A DNA stretch of 64,000 bases from Streptomyces roseolilacinus (lineage in GTDB: Bacteria > Actinomycetota > Actinomycetes > Streptomycetales > Streptomycetaceae): contig NZ_BMSV01000001.1 in NCBI RefSeq assembly GCF_014649335.1, positions 496,001 through 560,000 on the forward strand, in the 5' to 3' direction. The position numbers and the translations under genes are program-made. Positions 52,585 through 60,319 of the stretch are shown here, piece after piece. How positions within the stretch are numbered: the stretch's first letter is position 1; the number at the start of each line of letters is the position of its first letter. The notes under the pieces are model-generated. The model was given only the letters and a program-made list of their open reading frames with translations, did no database searches and was not told the origin of the DNA.

Positions 52585-53690
52585 GCCGCCACGTCCTCCT
52601 TGTTCTTGCGGGCCTGGGCGGCGAGCTCCTCGCCCACCTTCTGCTGCTGCCGGCGGAGCCCGTACTGCCGGACGAGTTCGTACGACACGACCACCGCGAT
52701 CACGATGAGACCCTTCATGATCGTGGTGATCTCCTTCGGGTAGCCGTACTGGTCCAGCGAGGCGGACGCCTTCTCCAGGAAGGAGATGAGCAGCGCGGCG
52801 AAGAAGAGGCCGAGGGGGTTGTTCCGGCCGAGCAGGGCGATGGTGATGCCCGTGAAGCCGACACCGGCCGGGAAGGCCAGGCTGTAGGTGTGGGTCTGGC
52901 CGAGCAGCAGGGGCAGACCGGTGAGGCCCGCGATGCCGCCGGAGATCAGCATGGCGGTGAGCACCATCTTCTTGGCGTCGACGCCGCTCGCCTGGGCGGC
53001 GGACTCGCTGGCGCCGGTGGCGCGCAGGTCGAAGCCGAACCGGGTGCGGTTGAGGACGAACCAGTAGACGACGCCGAGGGCGAAGGCGACGAAGGTGAAG
53101 CCGTAGATGTTGCCGCCCTCGACCGCCAGGCCGGTCATCCAGCCCGACTCGGCGATCTCGCCGGTGGTGAGGTCGTTGGAGCCCTTCAGCTGCTCGCCGA
53201 GGTTGGCGGGCAGGATCAGCCAGGCGATCAGGCTGGTCGCGATGGCGTTGAGCATGATCGTCGAGACGACCTCGCTGACGCCGCGGGTGGTCTTCAGGAA
53301 GCCGGCGACGCCGGCCCAGAAGGCGCCCACGAGGACCGCGACGAGCACGATCAGCAGGACGTGCAGCGGGCCCGGCAGCTCGACGGACGCGCCGACCACG
53401 GCGGCGACCATCGCGGCGAGGCGGTACTGGCCGTCGACACCGATGTTGAACAGGTTCATCCGGAAGCCGATGGCGACGGCCAGGGCTGCCAGGTAGTACG
53501 TGCCCGTCTGGTTCAGGATGAGGACCTGGATGTCCGGGTACTCGGCTTCCTGGATCATCAGGCTGTAGGGCTCGATCGGGTCGAGGCCCGAGACGAGCAG
53601 GACGAGCGTGGTGAGGACGAAGGCCACGGCCAGGGCGAGCGCCGGGCCCGCGATGCCCAGCAGCACCTTGTCCTTGTCGAACTTCTTCAT
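52581..53690 (-). CDS. nucleoside ABC transporter permease 1
   Basis: A 369-residue permease from ATG 53690. It starts KKFDKDKVLLGIAGPALAL and carries YLAALAVAIGFRMNLFNIGV (family signature), GFLKTTRGVSEVVSTIMLN and the cytoplasmic EAA-like GFDLRATGASESAAQASGVD. About eight to nine membrane helices. It overlaps both neighbours by ATGA, so ATPase-permease-permease-cdd are translationally coupled. Confidence 0.93.
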   Translation of the reverse strand: MKKFDKDKVLLGIAGPALALAVAFVLTTLVLLVSGLDPIEPYSLMIQEAEYPDIQVLILNQTGTYYLAALAVAIGFRMNLFNIGVDGQYRLAAMVAAVVGASVELPGPLHVLLIVLVAVLVGAFWAGVAGFLKTTRGVSEVVSTIMLNAIATSLIAWLILPANLGEQLKGSNDLTTGEIAESGWMTGLAVEGGNIYGFTFVAFALGVVYWFVLNRTRFGFDLRATGASESAAQASGVDAKKMVLTAMLISGGIAGLTGLPLLLGQTHTYSLAFPAGVGFTGITIALLGRNNPLGLFFAALLISFLEKASASLDQYGYPKEITTIMKGLIVIAVVVSYELVRQYGLRRQQQKVGEELAAQARKNKEDVAA

Positions 53691-55255
53691 CGGCCTTCAC
53701 CGTCCGCGTCGTGGTTGTGCTCAAGGTGGCCGGTGGCGGCGCCGGTCATGGCCGAGCCCAGCTCCTCGGGGGTGATCGTGGCGGGGTCCGCGTCCGCGAC
53801 CAGGCGGCCGCGGTACATCACCCGCAGGGTGTCGGAGAGCCCGATCAGCTCGTCCAGGTCGGCGGAGATCAGCAGCACCGCGAGGCCCTCGCGGCGGGCT
53901 TCCCGGATCTGGTCCCAGATCTGCGCCTGTGCGCCGACGTCCACACCGCGGGTGGGGTGGGCGGCGATCAGGAACTTCGGGTTGTGGCTCATCTCGCGGC
54001 CGACGATCAGCTTCTGCTGGTTGCCGCCGGAGAGGGACGCAGCGGTGACCTCGATGCCGGGGGTGCGCACGTCGTACTCGCGCACGATCCTCTCGGTGTC
54101 CTGGCGGGCCGCCTTCGGGTCGAGGATGCCGCGCCTGCTGTTGGGCGCCTCGGTGACGTGGCCGAGGATGCGGTTCTCCCACAGCGGGGACTCCAGCAGC
54201 AGGCCGTGGCGGTGGCGGTCCTCGGGGATGTAGCCGATGCCGCCCTCGCGGCGCTTGCGCGTGGAGGCGCGGGAGACGTCCCGGCCGTCGAGGGTGATGA
54301 CGCCGCCGTCGGGGGCGCGCATGCCGATCAGGGCCTCGATCAGCTCGGTCTGGCCGTTGCCCTCCACGCCGGCGATGCCCAGGACCTCGCCCTTGTGGAT
54401 GGTGAACGTGATCCCGCCGAGGACCTCGCGGACCACGCCGTCGGGGTCGGTCTGCGCGAGGCGCAGGCCGTCGACCTGGAGCATCGGCACGTCGGTGACC
54501 GTCGACTCGCGGGTCTCGGGCGAGGGCAGCTCGCTGCCGACCATCAGCTCGGCGAGCTGCTTGGGCGTGGTGGTCTTCGGGTCGGCCGTGCCCACCGTCG
54601 TACCGCGCCGGATGACGGTGATGTCGTCGGCGACGGACAGCACCTCGCCCAGCTTGTGGGAGATGAAGATGACGGTGAGGCCCTCCGCCTTGAGCTCGCG
54701 CAGGTTGTCGAAGAGCGCGTCGACCTCCTGCGGGACGAGCACGGCGGTCGGCTCGTCGAGGATCAGCGTGCGGGCGCCGCGGTAGAGGACCTTGAGGATC
54801 TCCACGCGCTGGCGGTCGGCGACGCCGAGCTGCTCGACGAGCGCGTCGGGGCGGATGTTCAGCCCGTACGCGTCGGAGATCTCCTTGATCTTGTCGCGGG
54901 CGCGGGAGCCGATGCCGTGGAGCTTCTCGCCGCCGAGGACGACGTTCTCCAGCACCGTGAGGTTGTCCGCCAGCATGAAGTGCTGGTGGACCATGCCGAT
55001 GCCGGTCGCGATGGCGTCGGCGGGGCTGGCGAAGGAGACCTGGTTGCCGTCGATCGTGATGGTGCCCTCGTCCGGCTTCTGCATGCCGTAGAGGATCTTC
55101 ATCAGGGTCGACTTGCCGGCACCGTTCTCACCGACCAGGGCGTGGACGGTGCCCTTGCGGATGGTGATGTCGATGTCGTGGTTGGCGACGACGCCGGGGA
55201 AGCGCTTGGTGATGCCGCGCAGTTCCACGGCAGGGGGGCTGGACGCGTTGATGAC
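53687..55255 (-). CDS. nucleoside ABC transporter ATPase, start codon unclear
   Basis: A double-ATPase subunit of ~522 residues. First domain: LVGENGAGKSTLMKILYG, MVHQHFMLADNLTV (Q-loop), LGVADRQRVEILKVLYRGA (degenerate signature) and LILDEPTAVL. Second: LGIAGVEGNGQTELIEALIG, IPEDRHRHGLLL, LSGGNQQKLIVGREM. It powers nucleoside import. The N-terminus is odd: after AAGGAGA the expected start is GTC (55255-55253, GTC ATC AAC), with no ATG or GTG in frame. The nearest in-frame GTGs are 55228 (no ribosome site) and 55306. An operator copy lies ~104 bp upstream. Confidence 0.9.
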   Translation of the reverse strand, partial: VINASSPPAVELRGITKRFPGVVANHDIDITIRKGTVHALVGENGAGKSTLMKILYGMQKPDEGTITIDGNQVSFASPADAIATGIGMVHQHFMLADNLTVLENVVLGGEKLHGIGSRARDKIKEISDAYGLNIRPDALVEQLGVADRQRVEILKVLYRGARTLILDEPTAVLVPQEVDALFDNLRELKAEGLTVIFISHKLGEVLSVADDITVIRRGTTVGTADPKTTTPKQLAELMVGSELPSPETRESTVTDVPMLQVDGLRLAQTDPDGVVREVLGGITFTIHKGEVLGIAGVEGNGQTELIEALIGMRAPDGGVITLDGRDVSRASTRKRREGGIGYIPEDRHRHGLLLESPLWENRILGHVTEAPNSRRGILDPKAARQDTERIVREYDVRTPGIEVTAASLSGGNQQKLIVGREMSHNPKFLIAAHPTRGVDVGAQAQIWDQIREARREGLAVLLISADLDELIGLSDTLRVMYRGRLVADADPATITPEELGSAMTGAATGHLEHNHDADGEGR

Positions 55256-55358
55256 GCACTCTCCTTGGCGAGAAAGGAGCGAAGAAGCAGGAGGACGGGC
55301 GGGCACGCTGGGCACGGTGGGGCTCGGTGTGGCCGAAGTTATCGCGCCGGAGAGGGTT

Positions 55359-55370
55359 CTACGCGCGTAG
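55359..55370. promoter_or_regulatory. nucleoside-regulon operator, site 4 (ABC operon)
   Basis: Perfect CTACGCGCGTAG in the promoter region of the ATPase-permease-permease-cdd operon. Confidence 0.82.
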
Positions 55371-55410
55371 CGATCCCTGATGCCAAAAACCCATGGCCAG
55401 GACGTGACCC

Positions 55411-55450
55411 GGGGTCCGGAGGGCGGTGGGGACACCGTCCTCCGGACCCC
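55411..55450 (-). terminator. terminator of the bmp gene
   Basis: GGGGTCCGGAGGGCGG pairs with CCGTCCTCCGGACCCC (one mismatch) around TGGGGACA. It lies 30 bp past the bmp stop, so bmp is a separate transcript from the transporter operon. Confidence 0.75.
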
Positions 55451-55479
55451 TGGGTCGGGGTCCCGGCCCCGTGACTGGG

Positions 55480-56529
55480 TTACGGGGCGGTGTTGACCTT
55501 GACCTTGCCGGACGCGATGTCGGCCTTGGCCTTGTCGACCGCGGCGGTGACCTCGGTCAGCTTGGTGAAGGCCGGGTTCGAGGTGGACAGGCCCACGCCG
55601 TTCGCGTCGAGGCCGTAGCGGACCTCACCGCTCTGCGGCTTGCCGTCCTTGACCGACTTGATCAGGTTGTAGACGGAGCCGGAGACGTCCTTGGTCACCG
55701 AGGTGAGGATGTACTCCTTGTACGCGGCGAGACCGGACTGGTTGTACTGGTCCGAGTCGACGCCGATGGCCCACTTCTTGGCCTTGGCGGCGGCCTCGAT
55801 GGAGCCGGAGCCGGCGAGGCCGGCCGCCGCGTAGATCACGTCGGCGCCCGCGTCGATCTGGCCCTGCGCGGCGGCCTTGCCCAGGTCGGGCTTGGAGAAG
55901 CCACCGAAGTCCGGCGGCTGCGTCAGGTACTGGACCTTGACGTTGACGTTCTTGTTGGTGTCCTTGACGCCCTGGACGAAGCCCGCCTCGAACTTCTTGA
56001 TGAGCGGGGTCTCGACGCCGCCGATGAAGCCGACGGTGTTCGACTTGGTCACCTTGGCGGCGGCGACGCCGGCCAGGTAGGAGCCCTGCTCCTCGTTGAA
56101 GACCAGGTTGGCGATGTTCTTGCCGGTCTTCGACGTGTCGTCGATCAGACCGAACGTGGTGTCCGGGAACTTCGGCGCGACCTCGGCGATGGCCGGGGCG
56201 TACGCGAAGCCGACACCGATGACCGGGTTGTTGCCGGCGCGGGCGAGCGAGGTGAGGCGCTGGACCTTGTCCGGGTCGCCCTCGCCCTCGCTGGGCTCGG
56301 CCTCCGTGCCGGAGATGCCGAACTCCTTCTCGGCCTTCTCCAGACCGGCGAACGCGGCGTCGTTGAACGACTGGTCGCCGCGGCCACCGATGTCGTACGC
56401 GATGGCGGCCTTGCCGTCCTTCGCGTCGCCGGCGGTGTCCGACTTCTTGTCACTGCCACAGGCGGACACGCTGAGCGCGAGCGCCGCGGACGCGATGCCC
56501 GCGGTGGCGATCCTGGTGATCCGGCGCAA
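55480..56529 (-). CDS. bmp: BMP-family nucleoside-binding lipoprotein
   Basis: A 349-residue solute-binding lipoprotein with a TTG start (56529), GGAG 6 nt upstream. Signal and lipobox: RRITRIATAGIASAALALS, then VSAC with the lipidated cysteine at 24. Mature part: YDIGGRGDQSFNDAAFAGLE, NPVIGVGFAYAPAIAEVAPK, FNEEQGSYLAGVAAAKVTKS and GADVIYAAAGLAGSGSIEAA, all BMP/PnrA motifs. It captures nucleosides outside the cell for the ABC permeases encoded downstream. Operator site 5 lies 58 bp upstream of the start. Confidence 0.95.
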   Translation of the reverse strand: MRRITRIATAGIASAALALSVSACGSDKKSDTAGDAKDGKAAIAYDIGGRGDQSFNDAAFAGLEKAEKEFGISGTEAEPSEGEGDPDKVQRLTSLARAGNNPVIGVGFAYAPAIAEVAPKFPDTTFGLIDDTSKTGKNIANLVFNEEQGSYLAGVAAAKVTKSNTVGFIGGVETPLIKKFEAGFVQGVKDTNKNVNVKVQYLTQPPDFGGFSKPDLGKAAAQGQIDAGADVIYAAAGLAGSGSIEAAAKAKKWAIGVDSDQYNQSGLAAYKEYILTSVTKDVSGSVYNLIKSVKDGKPQSGEVRYGLDANGVGLSTSNPAFTKLTEVTAAVDKAKADIASGKVKVNTAP

Positions 56530-56587
56530 GGGGGGCTCCTTCGACCTGACCGAAGCGCCTCTTCCGGCGCTGGTTTCGCCGCGATCG

Positions 56588-56599
56588 TAACGCGCGTAG
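56588..56599. promoter_or_regulatory. nucleoside-regulon operator, site 5 (bmp)
   Basis: TAACGCGCGTAG; the right ten bases equal the consensus, the first two differ from CT. It is the weakest of the five copies but is correctly placed upstream of bmp. Confidence 0.65.
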
Positions 56600-57054
56600 A
56601 TGTCAGATAAAGCCCTGTACGGAAGCCGTTATCGATTCGTCGCGAACAGGCCGCCCGCAGGCCGCCTTCCGGCAGGGTGAAGCTGGTACGGGACTCCCCA
56701 GCGTGTCCCGCCGACCACGGGTTGTCCACGCGGCGCCCGGCGGACGGACGGAGGTTCACCCGGCCGGAGCAACGGCGGGTTCCGGCCAGTCGGGCGACGG
56801 CCGTACGGGGCCGGCTCCGGGTCCCGCTCCCCCGCCGAACGACGAGCGCGCGGGTGGCGGCCCTCCCTGCGCGCAGCGGTCCCCTCGTGTGGGGGGTGCG
56901 CCTGCTGGGCCGTCGGGTGGGGACCACGGGCGGCGTTCCGGCCGAGGTGTTCCCGTGCCGCAGACGGTGATCCCCTTGCGGCACCCGCGCACTCGACCGG
57001 CACGCACGGCGCCGCCTGACGCGGTTCCCGGACGGACGCGGGAGACCGAGTCCG
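56600..57054. other. gene-free region at the edge of an accessory block
   Basis: 455 bp in which open frames exist only in biased, arginine- and proline-rich readings, with no recognisable protein and no good ribosome site. Except for the bmp promoter near its left end, I see no structured element. Confidence 0.45.
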
Positions 57055-57780
57055 CTAGGTGTCCTGCGAGCCGGCCGCCAAGCTCCTCCCGCGGCGTACG
57101 GGTCGCCGACGGACGTGGGTTTCGGAGGTGTGGGGTGCGGTGACGACGCTGTGGTCGGGGATGGTTCGCGCGGCGAGGGTGACTCCGCTGGCGATCCGGC
57201 AGTCGCGGCCGAGCGCGAGACCGGGGCCGAGACTGATGCTGTTGCCGGTCTGGACCCGGTCGCCGATCAGTGCGCCGAAGCGCGGCGTGCCGCACCGGTA
57301 GAGACCGTCAGGAGTGCGCAGGACGATCTCTCGCTCGGGGTTGCTCATGTGGGTGCTCCACATGCTGATGGCCGCGACCGTCAGGTTGGCGGACAGGTGG
57401 GCGTCAGCGCCGACGAGGGTGCGGTTGATCCCGATGCGGTGGCCGAGGATCGCCCGTTCACCGAGGAACGAGCGGGTGACTTCGCAGTTGAAACCGACCG
57501 AGACGTCGGAGCAGAGCACAGAGCCGTCACGGACGGTGGAGAACTCCCACACCCGTACACGGGGACCGATGATCACGTCATCGCCGATGAGCGCGGTCGG
57601 GTGGATCTGCGCGGTGGGGTGGACGCGGTACGGGAGGCGGGACAGGGCCTGGCGGTGCCAGTCCTCCCAGAGCACGAGGAAGTCGGTCAGTTCTGTCTCC
57701 TCCATCTGCTCGTAGGGGGTACCGGCCAGCATTCCGCCGGTGGGGACGGTGAGGTAGTCGCCGAGGTGGATGTCCGGCAT
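57055..57780 (-). CDS. left-handed beta-helix (hexapeptide-repeat) acyltransferase-like protein
   Basis: A 241-residue protein from ATG 57780 with AAAGG 7 nt upstream. After an ~70-residue N-terminal part (DIHLGDYLTVPTGGMLAG, then DFLVLWEDWHRQALSRLPYR) come hexapeptide repeats: HPTAQIHPTALIGDDVIIGP, VSVGFNCEVTRSFLGERAIL and FGALIGDRVQTGNSISLGPG. This fold is shared by sugar N-acyltransferases and nucleotidyltransferase tails. It diverges from a GT2 glycosyltransferase and may modify a sugar in the same pathway. The substrate is unknown. GC content is lower than in the core genes. Confidence 0.8.
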   Translation of the reverse strand: MPDIHLGDYLTVPTGGMLAGTPYEQMEETELTDFLVLWEDWHRQALSRLPYRVHPTAQIHPTALIGDDVIIGPRVRVWEFSTVRDGSVLCSDVSVGFNCEVTRSFLGERAILGHRIGINRTLVGADAHLSANLTVAAISMWSTHMSNPEREIVLRTPDGLYRCGTPRFGALIGDRVQTGNSISLGPGLALGRDCRIASGVTLAARTIPDHSVVTAPHTSETHVRRRPVRRGRSLAAGSQDT

Positions 57781-57867
57781 CGGTGGCCTTTCGGGATGTG
57801 GTGAGTGGCTCAGCCCCGGAATGGCTAGCATCACCGGCACCGGAACCGAGGAACGGAGAGTTCGTCC

Positions 57868-58743
57868 GTGAGGCACCCGCGCGTGGGCGTCGCCATTTTG
57901 ACCATGGGCACACGACCTGCCGAGCTGGCCGAGCTCCTTGAGTCGGTCGCCGGGCAGGACACACCTGCCACGCGGGTGGTGGTCGTCGGCAACGGCTCGC
58001 CGCTGCCGTCCCTGCCGGACGAGGTGACAGGTATCGAGCTGCCGGAGAACCTGGGGATCTCCGGTGGCCGCAACGTCGCTCTGGCCCGGCTGAGGGAGTT
58101 CGGCGACGTCGATGTGGTGGTGAACCTGGACGATGACGGTCTGCTGATCAGCCCGGATGTCTTCACTCGGCTTACCCGCCTGTTCGCGGCGGACCCGCGT
58201 CTGGGAATCGTCGGTTTTCGTATCGCCGATGAGCGGGGCCGCACCCAGCGCCGTCACGTTCCGCGCCTACGTGCGGCGGATCCGATGCGGGGCGGGCCGG
58301 TCACCACTTTCCTCGGTGGCGGGCACGGGCTGTCCATGCGGATGCTTCAGGAGGTCGGTGACTGGCCTGAGCCGTTCTTCTACGCACACGAGGAGACCGA
58401 CCTCTCCTGGCGGGCGCTGGACGCGGACTGGAAGGTGCTCTACGAGCCCCGTCTGGTGCTCCGACATCCGTGGACGTCGCCGACCCGGCACGCGGTCTTC
58501 CACCGCATGGTCGCCCGCAATCGGGTCTGGCTCGCCAAGAGGCACCTTCCAGCCCTCCTCGTCCCCGTCTACCTGGGTGTCTGGATCGGACTCACGATCG
58601 TCCGCACCCGTTCTGCGACGGATCTGCGGGCCTGGTTCGGCGGCTTCGCCGAGGGTGTGCGCACCGCGTGCCCGCCCCGTCGGCCGATGCGATGGTCCAC
58701 AGTCCGGCGTATGACCCGCCTGGGCCGGCCGCCGATCGTCTGA
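57868..58743 (+). CDS. GT2-family glycosyltransferase
   Basis: A 291-residue protein from GTG 57868. VGVAILTMGTRPAELAELLE starts the nucleotide-binding domain. ENLGISGGRNVALARLREFG, VVVNLDDDGLLISPD (metal-binding DDD in the DxD position) and VTTFLGGGHGLSMRMLQEVG, then FFYAHEETDLSWRALDADWK, are rhamnosyltransferase-like GT2 motifs. A C-terminal hydrophobic stretch (ALLVPVYLGVWIGLTIV) may anchor it to the membrane. Its stop abuts the convergent epimerase gene stop. Confidence 0.9.
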   Translation: MRHPRVGVAILTMGTRPAELAELLESVAGQDTPATRVVVVGNGSPLPSLPDEVTGIELPENLGISGGRNVALARLREFGDVDVVVNLDDDGLLISPDVFTRLTRLFAADPRLGIVGFRIADERGRTQRRHVPRLRAADPMRGGPVTTFLGGGHGLSMRMLQEVGDWPEPFFYAHEETDLSWRALDADWKVLYEPRLVLRHPWTSPTRHAVFHRMVARNRVWLAKRHLPALLVPVYLGVWIGLTIVRTRSATDLRAWFGGFAEGVRTACPPRRPMRWSTVRRMTRLGRPPIV

Positions 58744-59847
58744 TCAGGCAGTCGAGCCTTCGGATTCGGCCCGGAGCCACCCGGGGATCGCTCCGGGCGT
58801 CTTGCTCAACCAGTTCGTGTAGCGGATCACCCCCTCCTTGACGGTGATCGCCGGTCGCCAGCCGAGCACCGATTCCATGCGGTGGGTGGCCGCGTAGCCA
58901 CCGAGCGGGTCACCAGGCGGCATCGGCGTCTCCACGAATCGGGTCCCCGGGTATCGCTCGGCGACCAGTTCGGCCACGGTTCGGATGGTCGTGGGGTTGC
59001 CGGTGCCGATGTTGACCGTTTCGTTGTGGGCTCGCGGGGCGACCAGGGCTCGTACGGTGGCAGCGGCGACGTCGTCGACGTGGACCAGGTCCCGGACCTG
59101 GTGACCGCCGCCGTTGAGATGCAACGGCAGCCCCAGAGCGGCACGGGTGGCGAACCAGGCCACCACCCACGAATGGCTGTTCTCCTTGATCACCTGCGGC
59201 TCACCGTAGACGGAGAAGTACCGCACGATCGTGTATGAAGTGCCTCGAGAGCCCAGGATGAGGGTGGTCTGCGTCTCACCCCATGCCTTGGTGTTGGCGT
59301 AGACGGACATCGGCCGCAAAGCCGTGTGCTCGTGGAACTGCGGCGGCACCCGGCCGTACACCGTTTCCAGCAGCTTCCGCACCGTCCGGTGCTCCTCGCA
59401 CGGACGTGCCCGGCCCTCCGGGGCTCCATTGCCGTAGACGCTGGCAGAGGAGACGAAGACCAGCCGGCGGATCCGCTCGCAGGCAGCCACCGCGTCAAGC
59501 AGTACCTGAGTTCCGATGACGTTGGTGTGGATCGCGGCGATGGGTGTGCGGGTGCACGCGGCGACATCCGCGAGGGCGGCGGCGTGGATCACGTAGTCGC
59601 ACTCGGCCAGCACCTTCCTGAGCAGGCCCGGGTTCTGGATGTTGCCGACGATGACGTCCGGACGGGTGGGGTCGACGCCGAACAGGTCGCGGTAGGTGTG
59701 TCGGGGGTACGCGTCCAGCGAGCACAGGGAGATCGGGCGGGCCCCGGCCCGGCGCAGGCAACCGGTGATCCGGCTGCCGATCAGCCCGGCTCCACCGGTG
59801 ACCAGCACGGTCCTGCCGACGAGTTCCTCCGTGTGGCTGTCGTACAC
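58744..59847 (-). CDS. NAD-dependent epimerase/dehydratase (extended SDR)
   Basis: A 367-residue protein from GTG 59847 with GGAGG 4 nt upstream. TVLVTGGAGLIGSRITGCL is the NAD site; YVIHAAALADVAACTRTP, LVFVSSASVYGNG and the catalytic YANTKAWGE (Y-x-x-x-K) follow. FSVYGEPQVIKENSHSWVVA and the C-terminal MESVLGWRPAITVKEGVIRY complete a UDP-glucose-4-epimerase-like fold. It converts a nucleotide sugar, probably supplying the adjacent glycosyltransferase. The long frame upstream of 59847 is spurious. Confidence 0.92.
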   Translation of the reverse strand: MYDSHTEELVGRTVLVTGGAGLIGSRITGCLRRAGARPISLCSLDAYPRHTYRDLFGVDPTRPDVIVGNIQNPGLLRKVLAECDYVIHAAALADVAACTRTPIAAIHTNVIGTQVLLDAVAACERIRRLVFVSSASVYGNGAPEGRARPCEEHRTVRKLLETVYGRVPPQFHEHTALRPMSVYANTKAWGETQTTLILGSRGTSYTIVRYFSVYGEPQVIKENSHSWVVAWFATRAALGLPLHLNGGGHQVRDLVHVDDVAAATVRALVAPRAHNETVNIGTGNPTTIRTVAELVAERYPGTRFVETPMPPGDPLGGYAATHRMESVLGWRPAITVKEGVIRYTNWLSKTPGAIPGWLRAESEGSTA

Positions 59848-59879
59848 GGCGCCTCCACGCTGTGGTGAGGTGTTCGGTG

Positions 59880-60122
59880 TCACCAGCCCGCCCGACGGGC
59901 CTGTTCGCGCTTGGCGATGAGCTGCTGGAACTGGATGGCGTACAGCTCCACCTGGTCGGGGGTCAGGACCAACGCCGACTCGGTGGTCCGGCCGTCGGTG
60001 TGGTGGAGCTGGATGCCCAGGGCAGCCTGCTGGGCGCGGTCGTCGTACATCACGTCGCGCTTCAGAGGCGTCGCGTGGGTGACCGATGCCCATGTGTCCT
60101 GCACCGCCGCGCTCTCCTTCAT
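59880..60122 (-). CDS. 80-residue protein of unknown function
   Basis: From ATG 60122 with AAGGGG 8 nt upstream. The sequence MKESAAVQDTWASVTHATPL, then KRDVMYDDRAQQAALGIQLH and VLTPDQVELYAIQFQQLIAK has a helical C-terminal half and no cysteine. No family is recognised. It sits 33 bp upstream of the epimerase start in the same direction and diverges from an XRE regulator, a layout like small-protein/regulator pairs common in streptomycetes. Confidence 0.75.
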   Translation of the reverse strand: MKESAAVQDTWASVTHATPLKRDVMYDDRAQQAALGIQLHHTDGRTTESALVLTPDQVELYAIQFQQLIAKREQARRAGW

Positions 60123-60319
60123 GTCTCTCACCCCTTGGGGATCGTCTGCGACCCGCTCCGTACGTGCCGCCCGTGCTCACGAGGACACCGCAGTCCGCCT
60201 GCCGAGGGCAGGTGCACCCGTATGGCGCGCACCCGATTTGCACGCGGCGTAAACGGCTTGCAACTCCTCGTAAAAAAGCGGTGCTTTGGCGGGACAATGT
60301 GCCCAGCAGGAGGTGAGCC

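Noticed and set aside
56629..57003. 124-codon minus-strand ORF upstream of bmp
   Set aside because: Arginine/proline/glycine-biased reading without motif or ribosome site; overlapping frames are equally open.
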